DNA of 64,000 nt from Streptomyces sp. ASQP_92 (GTDB taxonomy: Bacteria > Actinomycetota > Actinomycetes > Streptomycetales > Streptomycetaceae), in assembly GCF_025399895.1 (NCBI RefSeq), contig NZ_JAODUA010000001.1, positions 372,001 to 436,000 on the forward strand. The letters run 5' to 3'. The translations under genes were made by a program, and so were the position numbers. This document shows, piece by piece, positions 57,013-64,000 of this stretch (the first letter of the stretch is position 1; the number at the start of each line of letters is the position of its first letter). The notes below the pieces were generated by a model. That model did no database searches. It had not been told where the DNA came from and was given only the letters and a program-made list of their open reading frames with translations.

Positions 57013-57819
57013 ATGGCACTGCGACGGGCCAAGAACACACGGCGGACGACCGCGGCGGACGCGGCGCCCGGCCACGACTGGGCCGTCGAACTGCGCGGCG
57101 TCACGCGCCAGTACGGGCGCGGCGCCACCGCCGTGCACGCCCTGCGCGGCATCGACCTCACCCTGCCCCGGGCGAGCTTCACCGCGGTGATGGGCCCCTC
57201 CGGCTCCGGCAAGTCGACGTTCCTCCAGTGCTCGGCGGGCCTGGACCGGCCGAGCGAGGGCTCGGTGCGGCTCGGCGGCACCGAGATCACCGGCATGAGC
57301 GAGAACAAGCTGACCGAACTGCGCCGCTCCCGACTCGGCTTCGTCTTCCAGGCGTTCAACCTGCTGCCCTCGCTCAGCGTCGAGCAGAACGTGGTCCTGC
57401 CCATGCGGCTCGCCGGCGACCGCCCCGACCGGCACCGGGCCGCCCAACTCCTCGCCCAGGTCGGCCTGGAGGGCAAGGGCGCCCGCCGCCCCGGCGAACT
57501 CTCCGGCGGCCAGCAGCAGCGCGTGGCGATCGCCCGCGCCCTGGTCACCCGCCCCGACGTGATCTTCGCGGACGAGCCGACGGGCGCCCTGGACACCACC
57601 ACCGCGGCCGAGGTCCTCGCCCTGCTCCGCAACGCGGTGGACTCCCTCGGCGCGACGGTGGTGATGGTCACCCACGACCCCTCGGCCGCCGCCTACGCCG
57701 ACCAGGTCCTCTTCCTCGCGGACGGCTCGATGGTGGACGCCCTGTCGCGAGCCTCCGCCGCCCAGATCGCCACCCGCATGACAACCCTGACGACCCGCCG
57801 GGTAAGCGTGGCGGCCTAG
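57013..57819 (+). CDS. ABC transporter ATP-binding protein (MacB/LolD type)
   Basis: About 268 aa. Walker [11 protein letters not shown]-loop [16 protein letters not shown], signature LSGGQQQR, Walker [13 protein letters not shown] and the H-loop VTHD are complete. MacB-type ATPases pair with FtsX-like permeases in lipoprotein or drug export. AGGGGC lies just before the ATG. The partner permease starts 351 bp later, with a repeat cluster in between. Confidence 0.9.
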   Translation: MALRRAKNTRRTTAADAAPGHDWAVELRGVTRQYGRGATAVHALRGIDLTLPRASFTAVMGPSGSGKSTFLQCSAGLDRPSEGSVRLGGTEITGMSENKLTELRRSRLGFVFQAFNLLPSLSVEQNVVLPMRLAGDRPDRHRAAQLLAQVGLEGKGARRPGELSGGQQQRVAIARALVTRPDVIFADEPTGALDTTTAAEVLALLRNAVDSLGATVVMVTHDPSAAAYADQVLFLADGSMVDALSRASAAQIATRMTTLTTRRVSVAA

Positions 57820-57840
57820 CGGGTTGATCGGTTCGGCCCC

Positions 57841-58074
57841 TGGGGCTCTGCCCCAGACCCCGTTCGCGCCTGAACGGCGCGCGTCCTCAATAGCCGGACG
57901 GGGCTGAGGTGGCCGATGCGGGCCAGCATCGATCCTGCTAGGGGCGCGGGGAACTGCGCGCCCATCCCAAGACGACCCGCACCCGAGCCCCAACGCACAG
58001 GCCCCGCACCCCGGTGGGCTCCCCGCCGCACCCCGGCGCACAGGTCCGCCCTTGGGGGCGCGGGGAACTGCGCG
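57841..58074 (+). repeat. intergenic repeat cluster between ABC ATPase and permease genes
   Basis: Fills most of the 351-bp gap: the hairpin TGGGGCTCTGCCCCA (57841-57855), the GTTCGCGCCTGAACGGCG block, and two copies of GGGGCGCGGGGAACTGCGCG at 57941-57960 and 58055-58074, each followed by CCC and AAGACG. No gene is seen. Confidence 0.8.
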
Positions 58075-58170
58075 CCCAGCCCAAGACGGCCCGCACCCAA
58101 CTCACCACCCACAGGCCCCGCACCCCTCCGCCCAGCGCCCCCTCCGCCAGCCCTCCGCAGGAGTCCCCCT

Positions 58171-60633
58171 ATGCACGCCCCCAACCGCCTGGCCCGCGCA
58201 GCCATCCGCTTCAAACCGTCCGCGTTCGCCGGGACGTTCGTCGCCCTGCTCATGGCCGCGATGATCGTCTCCGCCTGCGGTCTCCTGCTCGCGACCGGGA
58301 TCACCGCGTCCGTGCCGCCCCAGCGTTACGCCGCCGCCCCCGTCGTGGCCGCCGCCGACCAGAGCCTGCGCTACACGATCGGCTCCGGCGAGGACCGCGA
58401 CGAGGAGGCCCTGCCCCTGCCGGACCGGGCCCGTCTGGACAACTCCCTGGTGGCGAGGGCCGGTTCGGTCCCCGGCGCCGCCGCAGCGATCGCCGACCTC
58501 GCCGTGCCGGTGCGTACCGACAAGAACGTCCCCGTCACCGCGTACAACTGGGCCTCCACCGCCTTCACCGGTACGAAGCCGACCTCCGGCGCCGCGCCCC
58601 GCCCCGGCGAGGTCGTCACCACGACGGGCGCCGTGGGGGAGCGGATCACCCTCGACACCCCTGGCGGCACAAGGGAGTTCACGATTTCCGGCACGACCGG
58701 CACGACCGGCGCCGCCCGCAGCCCCGGCATCTGGCTCAGTGATGCCGACGCCCGCGCCCTGTCCGGACACCCCGGCAAGGTCGACGCGATCGCCGTGCTG
58801 CCCAAGCCGGGCGTCTCCACCGACACCCTCGCCGCCCAGGTGAGGCACGCCCTCGGCGACCGGGCCCGGGTGCACACCGGCGACGACCGCTCCACCGTCG
58901 AGGACGGGGGCCTCGCCCAGGCCAAGGAGGTGCTCGTCGGCCTCGGCGGCTCCTTCGGCGGCGTCGCCACGATGGTCGCCGTGTTCACCGCCGCCGGCAC
59001 CGTCGCCCTCTCCGTCGGACAGCGCCGCCGCGAGTACGCCTTGCTGCGCGCCATCGGCGCCACCCCGCGCCAGATCCGCCGCACCATCGCCACCGAGGCC
59101 CTGCTCGTCGCCCCGCTCGCCGGAGCGCTCGGCTGCCTGCCCGGAGTCGCGCTCGCCACCTGGTGGTTCGGGCAGCTGCGCGACAAGGGCGCGATCCCGC
59201 CCACCGTTGACCTGTCGATCACCCCGCTGCCGCTGCTCGTCGCCGTCGGCGCCACCGTCGTGACCGCCCTGTGCGCCGGCGCCGCCGCGGCCCGCCGCCC
59301 CGCGAAGATCAAGCCCGGCCAGGCGCTCGCCGAGTCCGCCGTGGAGCGCCTGCGCCCCGGCTGGATCCGTACCGTCCTCGGCGTCGGCGCCGTCGTCGGC
59401 GGATGCTCCTTCGCCGGGCTCGCGGCCTCCGAGACCGGGGAGGACGCGGCCAACGCCGCCCTCGGCGTCGTCATGCTGTTCATGATGGCCGTCGCCCTGC
59501 TCGGCCCGCTGATCGCCCGCGGCTGCGCCGCCGTCCTCGGCCTCCCGCTGCGCGCCGCCGGCGCGGCCGGTTCGCTCGCCGCCGCCAACACCCGTACCAA
59601 CGCCCGCCGGCTGGCCTCCGCGATCACCCCCATCGTCCTCGCGATGGCGTTCTCCTCCGTCCTGGTCTTCCTGCACACCAGCGAGGAACGGGCGATCGAG
59701 GACCAGCAGCGGGCCGGCATCACCGCGGACCAGGTGGTCACCGACCCCGCGGGCCTGCCCTCCGACGCGGTGGCCCGCGCCCGTGCCATCCCCGGCGTCG
59801 AGACGGCGGTGGGCCTCACCCGCACCTCCGTCCTCATCCCGAACGGCGGCACCGGCTACACCCCCAGCCAGGCCTCCGCCCAGGGCGTCACCGGCACCGG
59901 CGCCGACCTCGCCAAGGTCCAGGACCTGGGTCTGCGCACCGGCTCCCTGGCCGCCCTCGCCCCGGGCACCGTCGCCCTCGACGCCTCCCTCGCCGAAGCC
60001 GCTCACGTGCGCCCGGGAGAGCGCCTCCCGCTGCTGCTGCCCGACGGCACGAAGGCCTCCCCGAAGATCGTGGCCACCTACGACCGAGGCCTGGGCCTTG
60101 CCCAAGTCACCTTCCCGCAGGCCGACTTGAAGGCCCACCTCAGCCACTCCAACCCCACCACCCTGCTCACCCGGGCCGCACCCGCTGCGGCCGCGCCCCT
60201 CGCCGCCCTCGGCCACGTCACCGACGCCGCGGGCCACGCCACCGCGCAGAGCACGGACCGCGAGGTCAACGCCTGGGCCAACACCGTGATGGCCGCGGTC
60301 CTCGGCGGCTTCGCGGCCGTCGCCGCCGTCAACACCCTGGTGATGACGGTCTTCGACCGCCGCCGCGAACTCGGCACCCTGCGCCTCATCGGCACCACCC
60401 GCCGCCAGGTCCTCAAGATGATCCGCTGGGAGGCTCTCGTGGTGGTCGCGGCCGGCATCGCCCTCGGCAGCGCGATCGCCCTGGCCACCCTCGTCCCGAT
60501 GGTGAACGGCCTGACCGGCCGCGCCCCGTACATACCGCCGCTCCTGTACGGCTCGTTCGCCGGCGGCATCCTGGTCCTCGGCCTGGCCGCGACCGCCCTG
60601 CCCGCCCGCGCGGCCCTGAAGACCGCCGCGTGA
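58171..60633 (+). CDS. FtsX-like ABC transporter permease
   Basis: About 820 aa. Two MacB/FtsX modules: an N-terminal TM helix and extracellular domain (about 60-245), three TM helices with QRRREYALLRAIGATPRQIRR (coupling helix), then a repeat in the second half ending with DRRRELGTLRLIGTTRRQVLKM. About 10 TM helices in total. It exports a small peptide, lipoprotein or drug; the substrate is unknown. GCAGGAG lies 7 nt before the ATG. It pairs with the ATPase at 57013. Confidence 0.88.
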   Translation: MHAPNRLARAAIRFKPSAFAGTFVALLMAAMIVSACGLLLATGITASVPPQRYAAAPVVAAADQSLRYTIGSGEDRDEEALPLPDRARLDNSLVARAGSVPGAAAAIADLAVPVRTDKNVPVTAYNWASTAFTGTKPTSGAAPRPGEVVTTTGAVGERITLDTPGGTREFTISGTTGTTGAARSPGIWLSDADARALSGHPGKVDAIAVLPKPGVSTDTLAAQVRHALGDRARVHTGDDRSTVEDGGLAQAKEVLVGLGGSFGGVATMVAVFTAAGTVALSVGQRRREYALLRAIGATPRQIRRTIATEALLVAPLAGALGCLPGVALATWWFGQLRDKGAIPPTVDLSITPLPLLVAVGATVVTALCAGAAAARRPAKIKPGQALAESAVERLRPGWIRTVLGVGAVVGGCSFAGLAASETGEDAANAALGVVMLFMMAVALLGPLIARGCAAVLGLPLRAAGAAGSLAAANTRTNARRLASAITPIVLAMAFSSVLVFLHTSEERAIEDQQRAGITADQVVTDPAGLPSDAVARARAIPGVETAVGLTRTSVLIPNGGTGYTPSQASAQGVTGTGADLAKVQDLGLRTGSLAALAPGTVALDASLAEAAHVRPGERLPLLLPDGTKASPKIVATYDRGLGLAQVTFPQADLKAHLSHSNPTTLLTRAAPAAAAPLAALGHVTDAAGHATAQSTDREVNAWANTVMAAVLGGFAAVAAVNTLVMTVFDRRRELGTLRLIGTTRRQVLKMIRWEALVVVAAGIALGSAIALATLVPMVNGLTGRAPYIPPLLYGSFAGGILVLGLAATALPARAALKTAA

Positions 60634-60729
60634 AGCGCCCGAGGCGTGCGGACGCTGCCGAGCCGATGGCCAGATTTCGCCGAACTGCCGTACGCGCGCG
60701 GGCGGTTGAAGGGGGACGTCGCCGGGCGG

Positions 60730-60769
60730 GGCGCCCCGGGCCGCCCCGTACCCGGCCGCCCGGGGCGCC
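60730..60769 (+). terminator. terminator after ABC permease gene
   Basis: GGCGCCCCGGGC and its exact complement, 12-bp stem, 16-nt loop, about 100 nt after the permease stop. The rest of the 310-bp gap (60634-60943) shows nothing further that I can support. Confidence 0.65.
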
Positions 60770-60943
60770 TCGTGAGCAAGTGAACCCCTGGACCCCGGCT
60801 CGCGGTTGGCCGGATCCATACATGGTGTGTCCGTCACCCGGGAACAACCACAGGGGTGTTGGTGGCACGATGGTTCTCGCGGGGGTGTGTGCGACATGCC
60901 CTCGGGCCGGCAAGGCGGACCGACCAAGGGTGTGTGATCAGTT

Positions 60944-61138
60944 GTGGCCATTTCACTGTCAGCCGTGGTGCTGTTGGCGGTCGTCCTCGTGGTGCTCATC
61001 CGGGGCGGCTCCATCAAGGCCGGCCCAGCCATCGTCGCGATACTTTTCGGCTTCTTCCTGGCATCGACGGGCATGGCCCCCTCGATCCAGCGCTTCCTGA
61101 ACTCGATAGCGGACACGATCAACCAGATCAAGTTCTGA
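60944..61138 (+). CDS. small two-TM membrane protein
   Basis: 64 aa from a GTG. Two hydrophobic helices (SLSAVVLLAVVLVVLI and AGPAIVAILFGFFLASTGM) around the strongly basic/glycine turn RGGSIKAG, then an amphipathic end (APSIQRFLNSIADTINQIKF). I recall highly similar short proteins in other Streptomyces near this tRNA, so it is likely real. No ribosome site is clear. Function unknown. It ends 5 nt before a strong terminator. Confidence 0.75.
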   Translation: MAISLSAVVLLAVVLVVLIRGGSIKAGPAIVAILFGFFLASTGMAPSIQRFLNSIADTINQIKF

Positions 61139-61143
61139 GCACG

Positions 61144-61180
61144 CCGAAGGGCCCGGCAGCTCGGCTGCCGGGCCCTTCGG
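61144..61180. terminator. strong bidirectional terminator
   Basis: Perfect 17-bp stem (CCGAAGGGCCCGGCAGC and its complement) with a TCG loop, between the small membrane gene and tRNA-Gly. Confidence 0.9.
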
Positions 61181-61189
61181 ACCGTTGAG

Positions 61190-61260
61190 AGCGGGCGACG
61201 GGAATCGAACCCGCGTAGCTAGTTTGGAAGACTAGGGCTCTACCATTGAGCTACGCCCGC
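61190..61260 (-). tRNA. tRNA-Gly (anticodon TCC)
   Basis: Cloverleaf on the minus strand: acceptor GCGGGCG/CGCCCGC, D-arm TAGCTCAATGGTAGAGC, anticodon stem CTAGT/ACTAG with loop CTTCCAA (TCC), T-loop GGTTCGATTCC. The CCA end is not encoded. It reads GGA codons, rare in this GC-rich genome. Confidence 0.93.
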
Positions 61261-61472
61261 AAGCATCGCGCCGCAGGTCATCGCGACCCCGGCACGTAGA
61301 GCATCGTAGCGGGTCACCCCCCGTACGCGCACACCGCGTTTCCCGGCCACCGTCCGGACCCGGCCGGACCGCACCCGGCCGAGCCGATCCGGGCGCGAGC
61401 CCGCCGGACGAACGCCCCGAACAAAGCGGCCGACGCGGCCCCCGCGGGCATGTACCCTACGTCTCGCACCGA

Positions 61473-61549
61473 CGGGGTGTGGCGCAGCTTGGTAGCGCGT
61501 CCGCTTTGGGAGCGGAAGGCCGTGGGTTCAAATCCCGCCACCCCGACCA
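61473..61549 (+). tRNA. tRNA-Pro (anticodon TGG)
   Basis: Acceptor CGGGGTG/CACCCCG, anticodon stem TCCGC/GCGGA with loop TTTGGGA (TGG), T-loop GGTTCAAATCC. The CCA end is encoded (61547-61549). It reads CCA and wobbles to other proline codons. TACCCT about 20 bp upstream may be its -10 box. Confidence 0.93.
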
Positions 61550-61560
61550 GCGTCACCGAT

Positions 61561-61580
61561 GTCCGATGACGTCCGATGAC
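61561..61580 (+). repeat. tandem 10-bp repeat after tRNA-Pro
   Basis: GTCCGATGAC occurs twice in tandem, preceded by GATGTCCGATGAC-like sequence overlap and followed by a decayed GTTCGAGATC. It lies between tRNA-Pro and the tig promoter region. Confidence 0.55.
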
Positions 61581-61760
61581 GTTCGAGATCTCCGCGTTCT
61601 CCGCGTATCAAGATCACATTGTGGGAGGCATCCCGCTTGCGGTTACTATGCAAGCTGCGTGCCCGTGTGTCTGATGAATCCGATGTACCGGGCCCCATCC
61701 GCTCCAGACCGTCGGTCTGCGGCAGAAACCCAAAGAAGTCAGCCACAAGGAGACCGAACC

Positions 61761-63146
61761 GTGAAGAGCGCCGTGGAGACCCTGAACCCGACTCGGGTTC
61801 GGCTCACTGTCGAGGTGCCCTTCGAGGAGCTCAAGGACAGCCTCGACGCGGCGTACAAGAAGATCAACCAGCAGGTCACGGTCAAGGGCTTCCGTAAGGG
61901 CAAGATCCCGGCCCGAGTGATCGACCAGCGGTTCGGTCGTGGCGCCGTGCTCGAAGAGGCCGTCAATGACGCGCTTCCGAAGTTCTACACCGAGGCGATC
62001 AACGAGGCGGAGCTGAACCCGCTGGGTCAGCCCGAGGTCGACATCACCGAGCTGAAGGACGGCGACACGCTGAACTTCACCGCCGAGGTCGACATCCGCC
62101 CGACCATCGAGATCCCGGACTACTCCGGCATCGAGGTCACCGTGGACGCCGTCGAGGTCAGCGACGAGGACGTCGAGAAGTCCGTGGAGCAGCTCCGCGA
62201 GCGCTTCGCCTCGACCTCCCCCGTCGAGCGTGCCGCCGAGGACGGCGACGTCGTGACGATCGACCTCGAGGCCAAGGTCGACGGCGAGGTCCTGGAGGAC
62301 GGCGTGGCCGAGGGTGTCTCGTACACCATCGGTTCCGGCGAGCTCCTCGAGGGCATCGACGACGCCGTGAAGGGCCTGGAGGCCGGTGGCGAGGCCACCT
62401 TCACCTCCGAGCTCAAGGGCGGCTCGGCCGAGGGCAAGGAGGCCGAGGTCACCGTCAAGGTCACCCAGGTCGCCGCCCGTGAACTGCCCGCCCTGGACGA
62501 CGACTTCGCGCAGCTCGCGTCGGAGTTCGACACCCTGGACGAGCTCAAGGCCGACAGCCGCAAGCGCCTCGAGAACATGAAGCAGTACGACCAGGCCACC
62601 CAGGCCCAGGAGCGCGTCCTGGACGAGCTCCTGAAGCTGGCCGAGGTCCCGATCCCCGAGAAGCTCCTCGCGGACGAGATCCAGACCCGCAAGCACAACC
62701 TCGAGCACCACCAGCTCGGCCAGATGGGCATCGACCTTGCCAAGTACCTGGAGATCCAGGGCAAGACCGAGGAAGAGTTCACCGCCGAGACCGAGGAGCA
62801 GGCGGTCAAGGGCATCAAGACGCAGTTCATCCTGGACGAGCTCGTCAACAAGGAGAAGCTGAACGTCAACCAGGAGGAGCTCACCGAGCACCTCATGCGG
62901 CGTGCCGCCTCCTCCGGCATGAGCCCGGACCAGTTCGCCCAGGCCGTCGTCGAGGGTGGTCAGGTGCCGATGCTCGTCGGCGAGGTCGCCCGCGGCAAGG
63001 CGCTCGCCGTCGTCGTCGAGGCCGCCAAGGTCACCGACACCAACGGTGAGGTCGTCGACCTGGAGGACGCCGAGGACGAGGCCGCCGAGCCTGCCGTCGA
63101 GGCCGAGTCCGCCGAGGCCGAGACCGCGGAGAAGACCGAGGCCTGA
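61761..63146 (+). CDS. tig: trigger factor chaperone
   Basis: About 461 aa from a GTG with AAGGAG 8 nt upstream. Ribosome-binding N-terminal domain with the signature GFRKGKIP (about 43-50), PPIase (FKBP) domain about 160-245 ([17 protein letters not shown]), then the long helical C-terminal domain. The last 30 residues are an acidic Ala/Glu tail. It binds nascent chains at the ribosome exit. It lies just before the clpP operon, as in other actinobacteria. Confidence 0.95.
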   Translation: MKSAVETLNPTRVRLTVEVPFEELKDSLDAAYKKINQQVTVKGFRKGKIPARVIDQRFGRGAVLEEAVNDALPKFYTEAINEAELNPLGQPEVDITELKDGDTLNFTAEVDIRPTIEIPDYSGIEVTVDAVEVSDEDVEKSVEQLRERFASTSPVERAAEDGDVVTIDLEAKVDGEVLEDGVAEGVSYTIGSGELLEGIDDAVKGLEAGGEATFTSELKGGSAEGKEAEVTVKVTQVAARELPALDDDFAQLASEFDTLDELKADSRKRLENMKQYDQATQAQERVLDELLKLAEVPIPEKLLADEIQTRKHNLEHHQLGQMGIDLAKYLEIQGKTEEEFTAETEEQAVKGIKTQFILDELVNKEKLNVNQEELTEHLMRRAASSGMSPDQFAQAVVEGGQVPMLVGEVARGKALAVVVEAAKVTDTNGEVVDLEDAEDEAAEPAVEAESAEAETAEKTEA

Positions 63147-63165
63147 GCCTCCTTCTGACCGCTGA

Positions 63166-63198
63166 GAAGGGCCCTGCGCAGCCGCGTACGGGCCCTTC
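63166..63198 (+). terminator. terminator after tig
   Basis: GAAGGGCCC / GGGCCCTTC, 9-bp stem with a 15-nt loop, followed by TTCG, 20 nt after the tig stop. Confidence 0.75.
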
Positions 63199-63225
63199 TT
63201 CGTACCGAATTCCGCTTCAACCACC

Positions 63226-63242
63226 TTGCGCTCCGAGCGAAC
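63226..63242. promoter_or_regulatory. ClgR box upstream of clpP1
   Basis: TTGCGCTCCGAGCGAAC contains CGC-TCCGA-GCG (63229-63239), matching the ClgR consensus CGC-N5-GCG. ClgR is the known activator of clpP1clpP2 in Streptomyces. Confidence 0.8.
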
Positions 63243-63387
63243 AGTTCGGGAACCGGGATGGCGTTGTCCCACCTGCGCGTTAGGGTCCATGAATACGAGG
63301 GTGGTGGAGTCTGGCGAGCCGGAGTCCGCGCCCCCGGAACGAAGACGCTGAGACGGTTGAAGCCGTCAGAGACGAGCAGGTGGATAC

Positions 63388-64000
63388 GTGACGAATCTGA
63401 TGCCTTACGCCGCCGGTGAGCCGTCCCTCGGTGGTGGCCTCGGTGACCAGGTCTACAGCCGACTGCTCAACGACCGCATCATCTTCCTCGGCCAGCAGGT
63501 CGACGACGAGATCGCCAACAAGATCACTGCCCAGATGCTCCTGCTGGCCGCTGCCGACCAGAACAAGGACATCTACCTCTACATCAACAGCCCCGGCGGC
63601 TCGGTGACGGCCGGCATGGCGGTCTACGACACCATGCAGTACATCCAGAACGACGTGGTCACCATCGGCATGGGCATGGCCGCCTCGATGGGCCAGTTCC
63701 TGCTGACCGGTGGCGCCGCGGGCAAGCGCTTCGCGCTCCCCAACACCGACATCCTGATGCACCAGGGCTCCGCCGGTATCGGTGGCACCGCCTCCGACAT
63801 CAAGATCCAGGCCGAGTACCTGATCCGGACGAAGAAGCGCATGGCGGAGATCACTGCCGCGCACTCCGGCCAGACCGTCGAGACGATCATCCGCGACGGC
63901 GACCGCGACCGCTGGTACACGGCGGAGGAGGCCAAGGAATACGGCCTCATCGACGAGATCATCTCCGCTGCCTCGGGCGTTCCGGGCGGCGGCGGCACCG
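63388..64000 (+). CDS. clpP1: ATP-dependent Clp protease proteolytic subunit 1, cut by window end
   Basis: About 204 codons are visible from a GTG with AGCAGG upstream; only a few C-terminal residues are missing. Catalytic Ser100 in [11 protein letters not shown], His125 in ILMHQG and the Asp of IRDGDRDRW are present, as are [13 protein letters not shown] and the handle region. It forms the proteolytic chamber with ClpP2, fed by ClpX or ClpC. The 240-bp gap from tig carries the ClgR box. Residue numbering is from the GTG. Confidence 0.95.
   Translation, partial: MTNLMPYAAGEPSLGGGLGDQVYSRLLNDRIIFLGQQVDDEIANKITAQMLLLAAADQNKDIYLYINSPGGSVTAGMAVYDTMQYIQNDVVTIGMGMAASMGQFLLTGGAAGKRFALPNTDILMHQGSAGIGGTASDIKIQAEYLIRTKKRMAEITAAHSGQTVETIIRDGDRDRWYTAEEAKEYGLIDEIISAASGVPGGGGT

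Noticed and set aside
58102..61131. A 1009-codon minus-strand frame opposite the ABC permease
   Set aside because: It is antisense to a clear FtsX-type permease, is Gly/Gln/His-rich, and crosses repeats and a terminator.
61479..61546. Start of a longer open frame before tig
   Set aside because: The first codons lie inside tRNA-Pro; trigger factor begins at the GTG at 61761.
61190..61549. Possible phage or ICE attachment at the two tRNA genes
   Set aside because: No integrase, direct repeat of a tRNA 3' end or foreign-looking segment is in the flanks.
61614..63290. A 558-codon minus-strand frame opposite trigger factor
   Set aside because: It is the mirror of the tig codon bias, with leucine- and valine-rich low-complexity sequence.

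Overview
This window is chromosomal DNA of a Streptomyces or very close actinomycete. The GC content is very high and third codon positions are almost all G or C. Many genes start with GTG, and several start directly 6-8 nt after a TAnnnT box, which suggests leaderless mRNAs. The gene order (clpP1, tig, sodF, asd, pepN, malQ, csn operon) is, from memory, that of S. coelicolor around SCO2619-SCO2662. No plasmid, phage, IS element or biosynthetic cluster is visible.

Layout: 1-2750 (minus) is a glnX/glnH-type membrane-sensor pair plus the start of a third gene. 2932-9624 (minus) is an uptake operon for chitosan-derived glucosamine saccharides: ROK repressor, lipoprotein, two permeases, GH4 glycosidase and sugar kinase, with a candidate operator in front. 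9859-14418 holds a MscS channel, an HNH nuclease, a 47-residue ORF in front of malQ, malQ, and a small membrane protein. 14926-24956 holds MarR/MFS with a perfect 40-bp-arm-total palindrome between them, two EamA exporters, a LysR regulator, an aldo/keto reductase, allantoicase and two alpha/beta hydrolases. 25224-30637 holds a saccharopine-dehydrogenase-like oxidoreductase divergent from a GlxA-type AraC regulator, then aminopeptidase N and a DUF1203 protein.

31271-43841 holds asd, secreted M28 and S8 peptidases, a Nudix hydrolase, an AbiEi/nuclease-like orphan, a second aminopeptidase N, a mycothiol-nitroreductase homologue and Fe superoxide dismutase with a Nur-like box. 44037-52725 holds three APC amino-acid permeases, BioY, a Uma2 protein, an LPKTG surface protein and a Ser/Thr kinase. 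53062-60633 holds rpiB, a Fpg/Nei glycosylase, an Eis-like acetyltransferase, a SpoIIE-type phosphatase and an ABC export pair. 60944-64000 is housekeeping: a 64-aa membrane protein, tRNA-Gly, tRNA-Pro, trigger factor and the start of clpP1 with a ClgR-type box.

The least explained parts are non-coding. A 164-nt element at 52852-53015 folds into one long hairpin only if transcribed from the minus strand, because all non-Watson-Crick positions become G-U pairs on that strand. A 50-bp element is duplicated on both sides of the LysR gene. At least 21 copies of a 20-bp intergenic repeat occur in five clusters. A roughly 27-bp minisatellite lies downstream of allantoicase. Interleaved 6-bp inverted repeats lie in front of glnX. 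All functional statements are from reading the sequence and from memory of the families; no database search was done.
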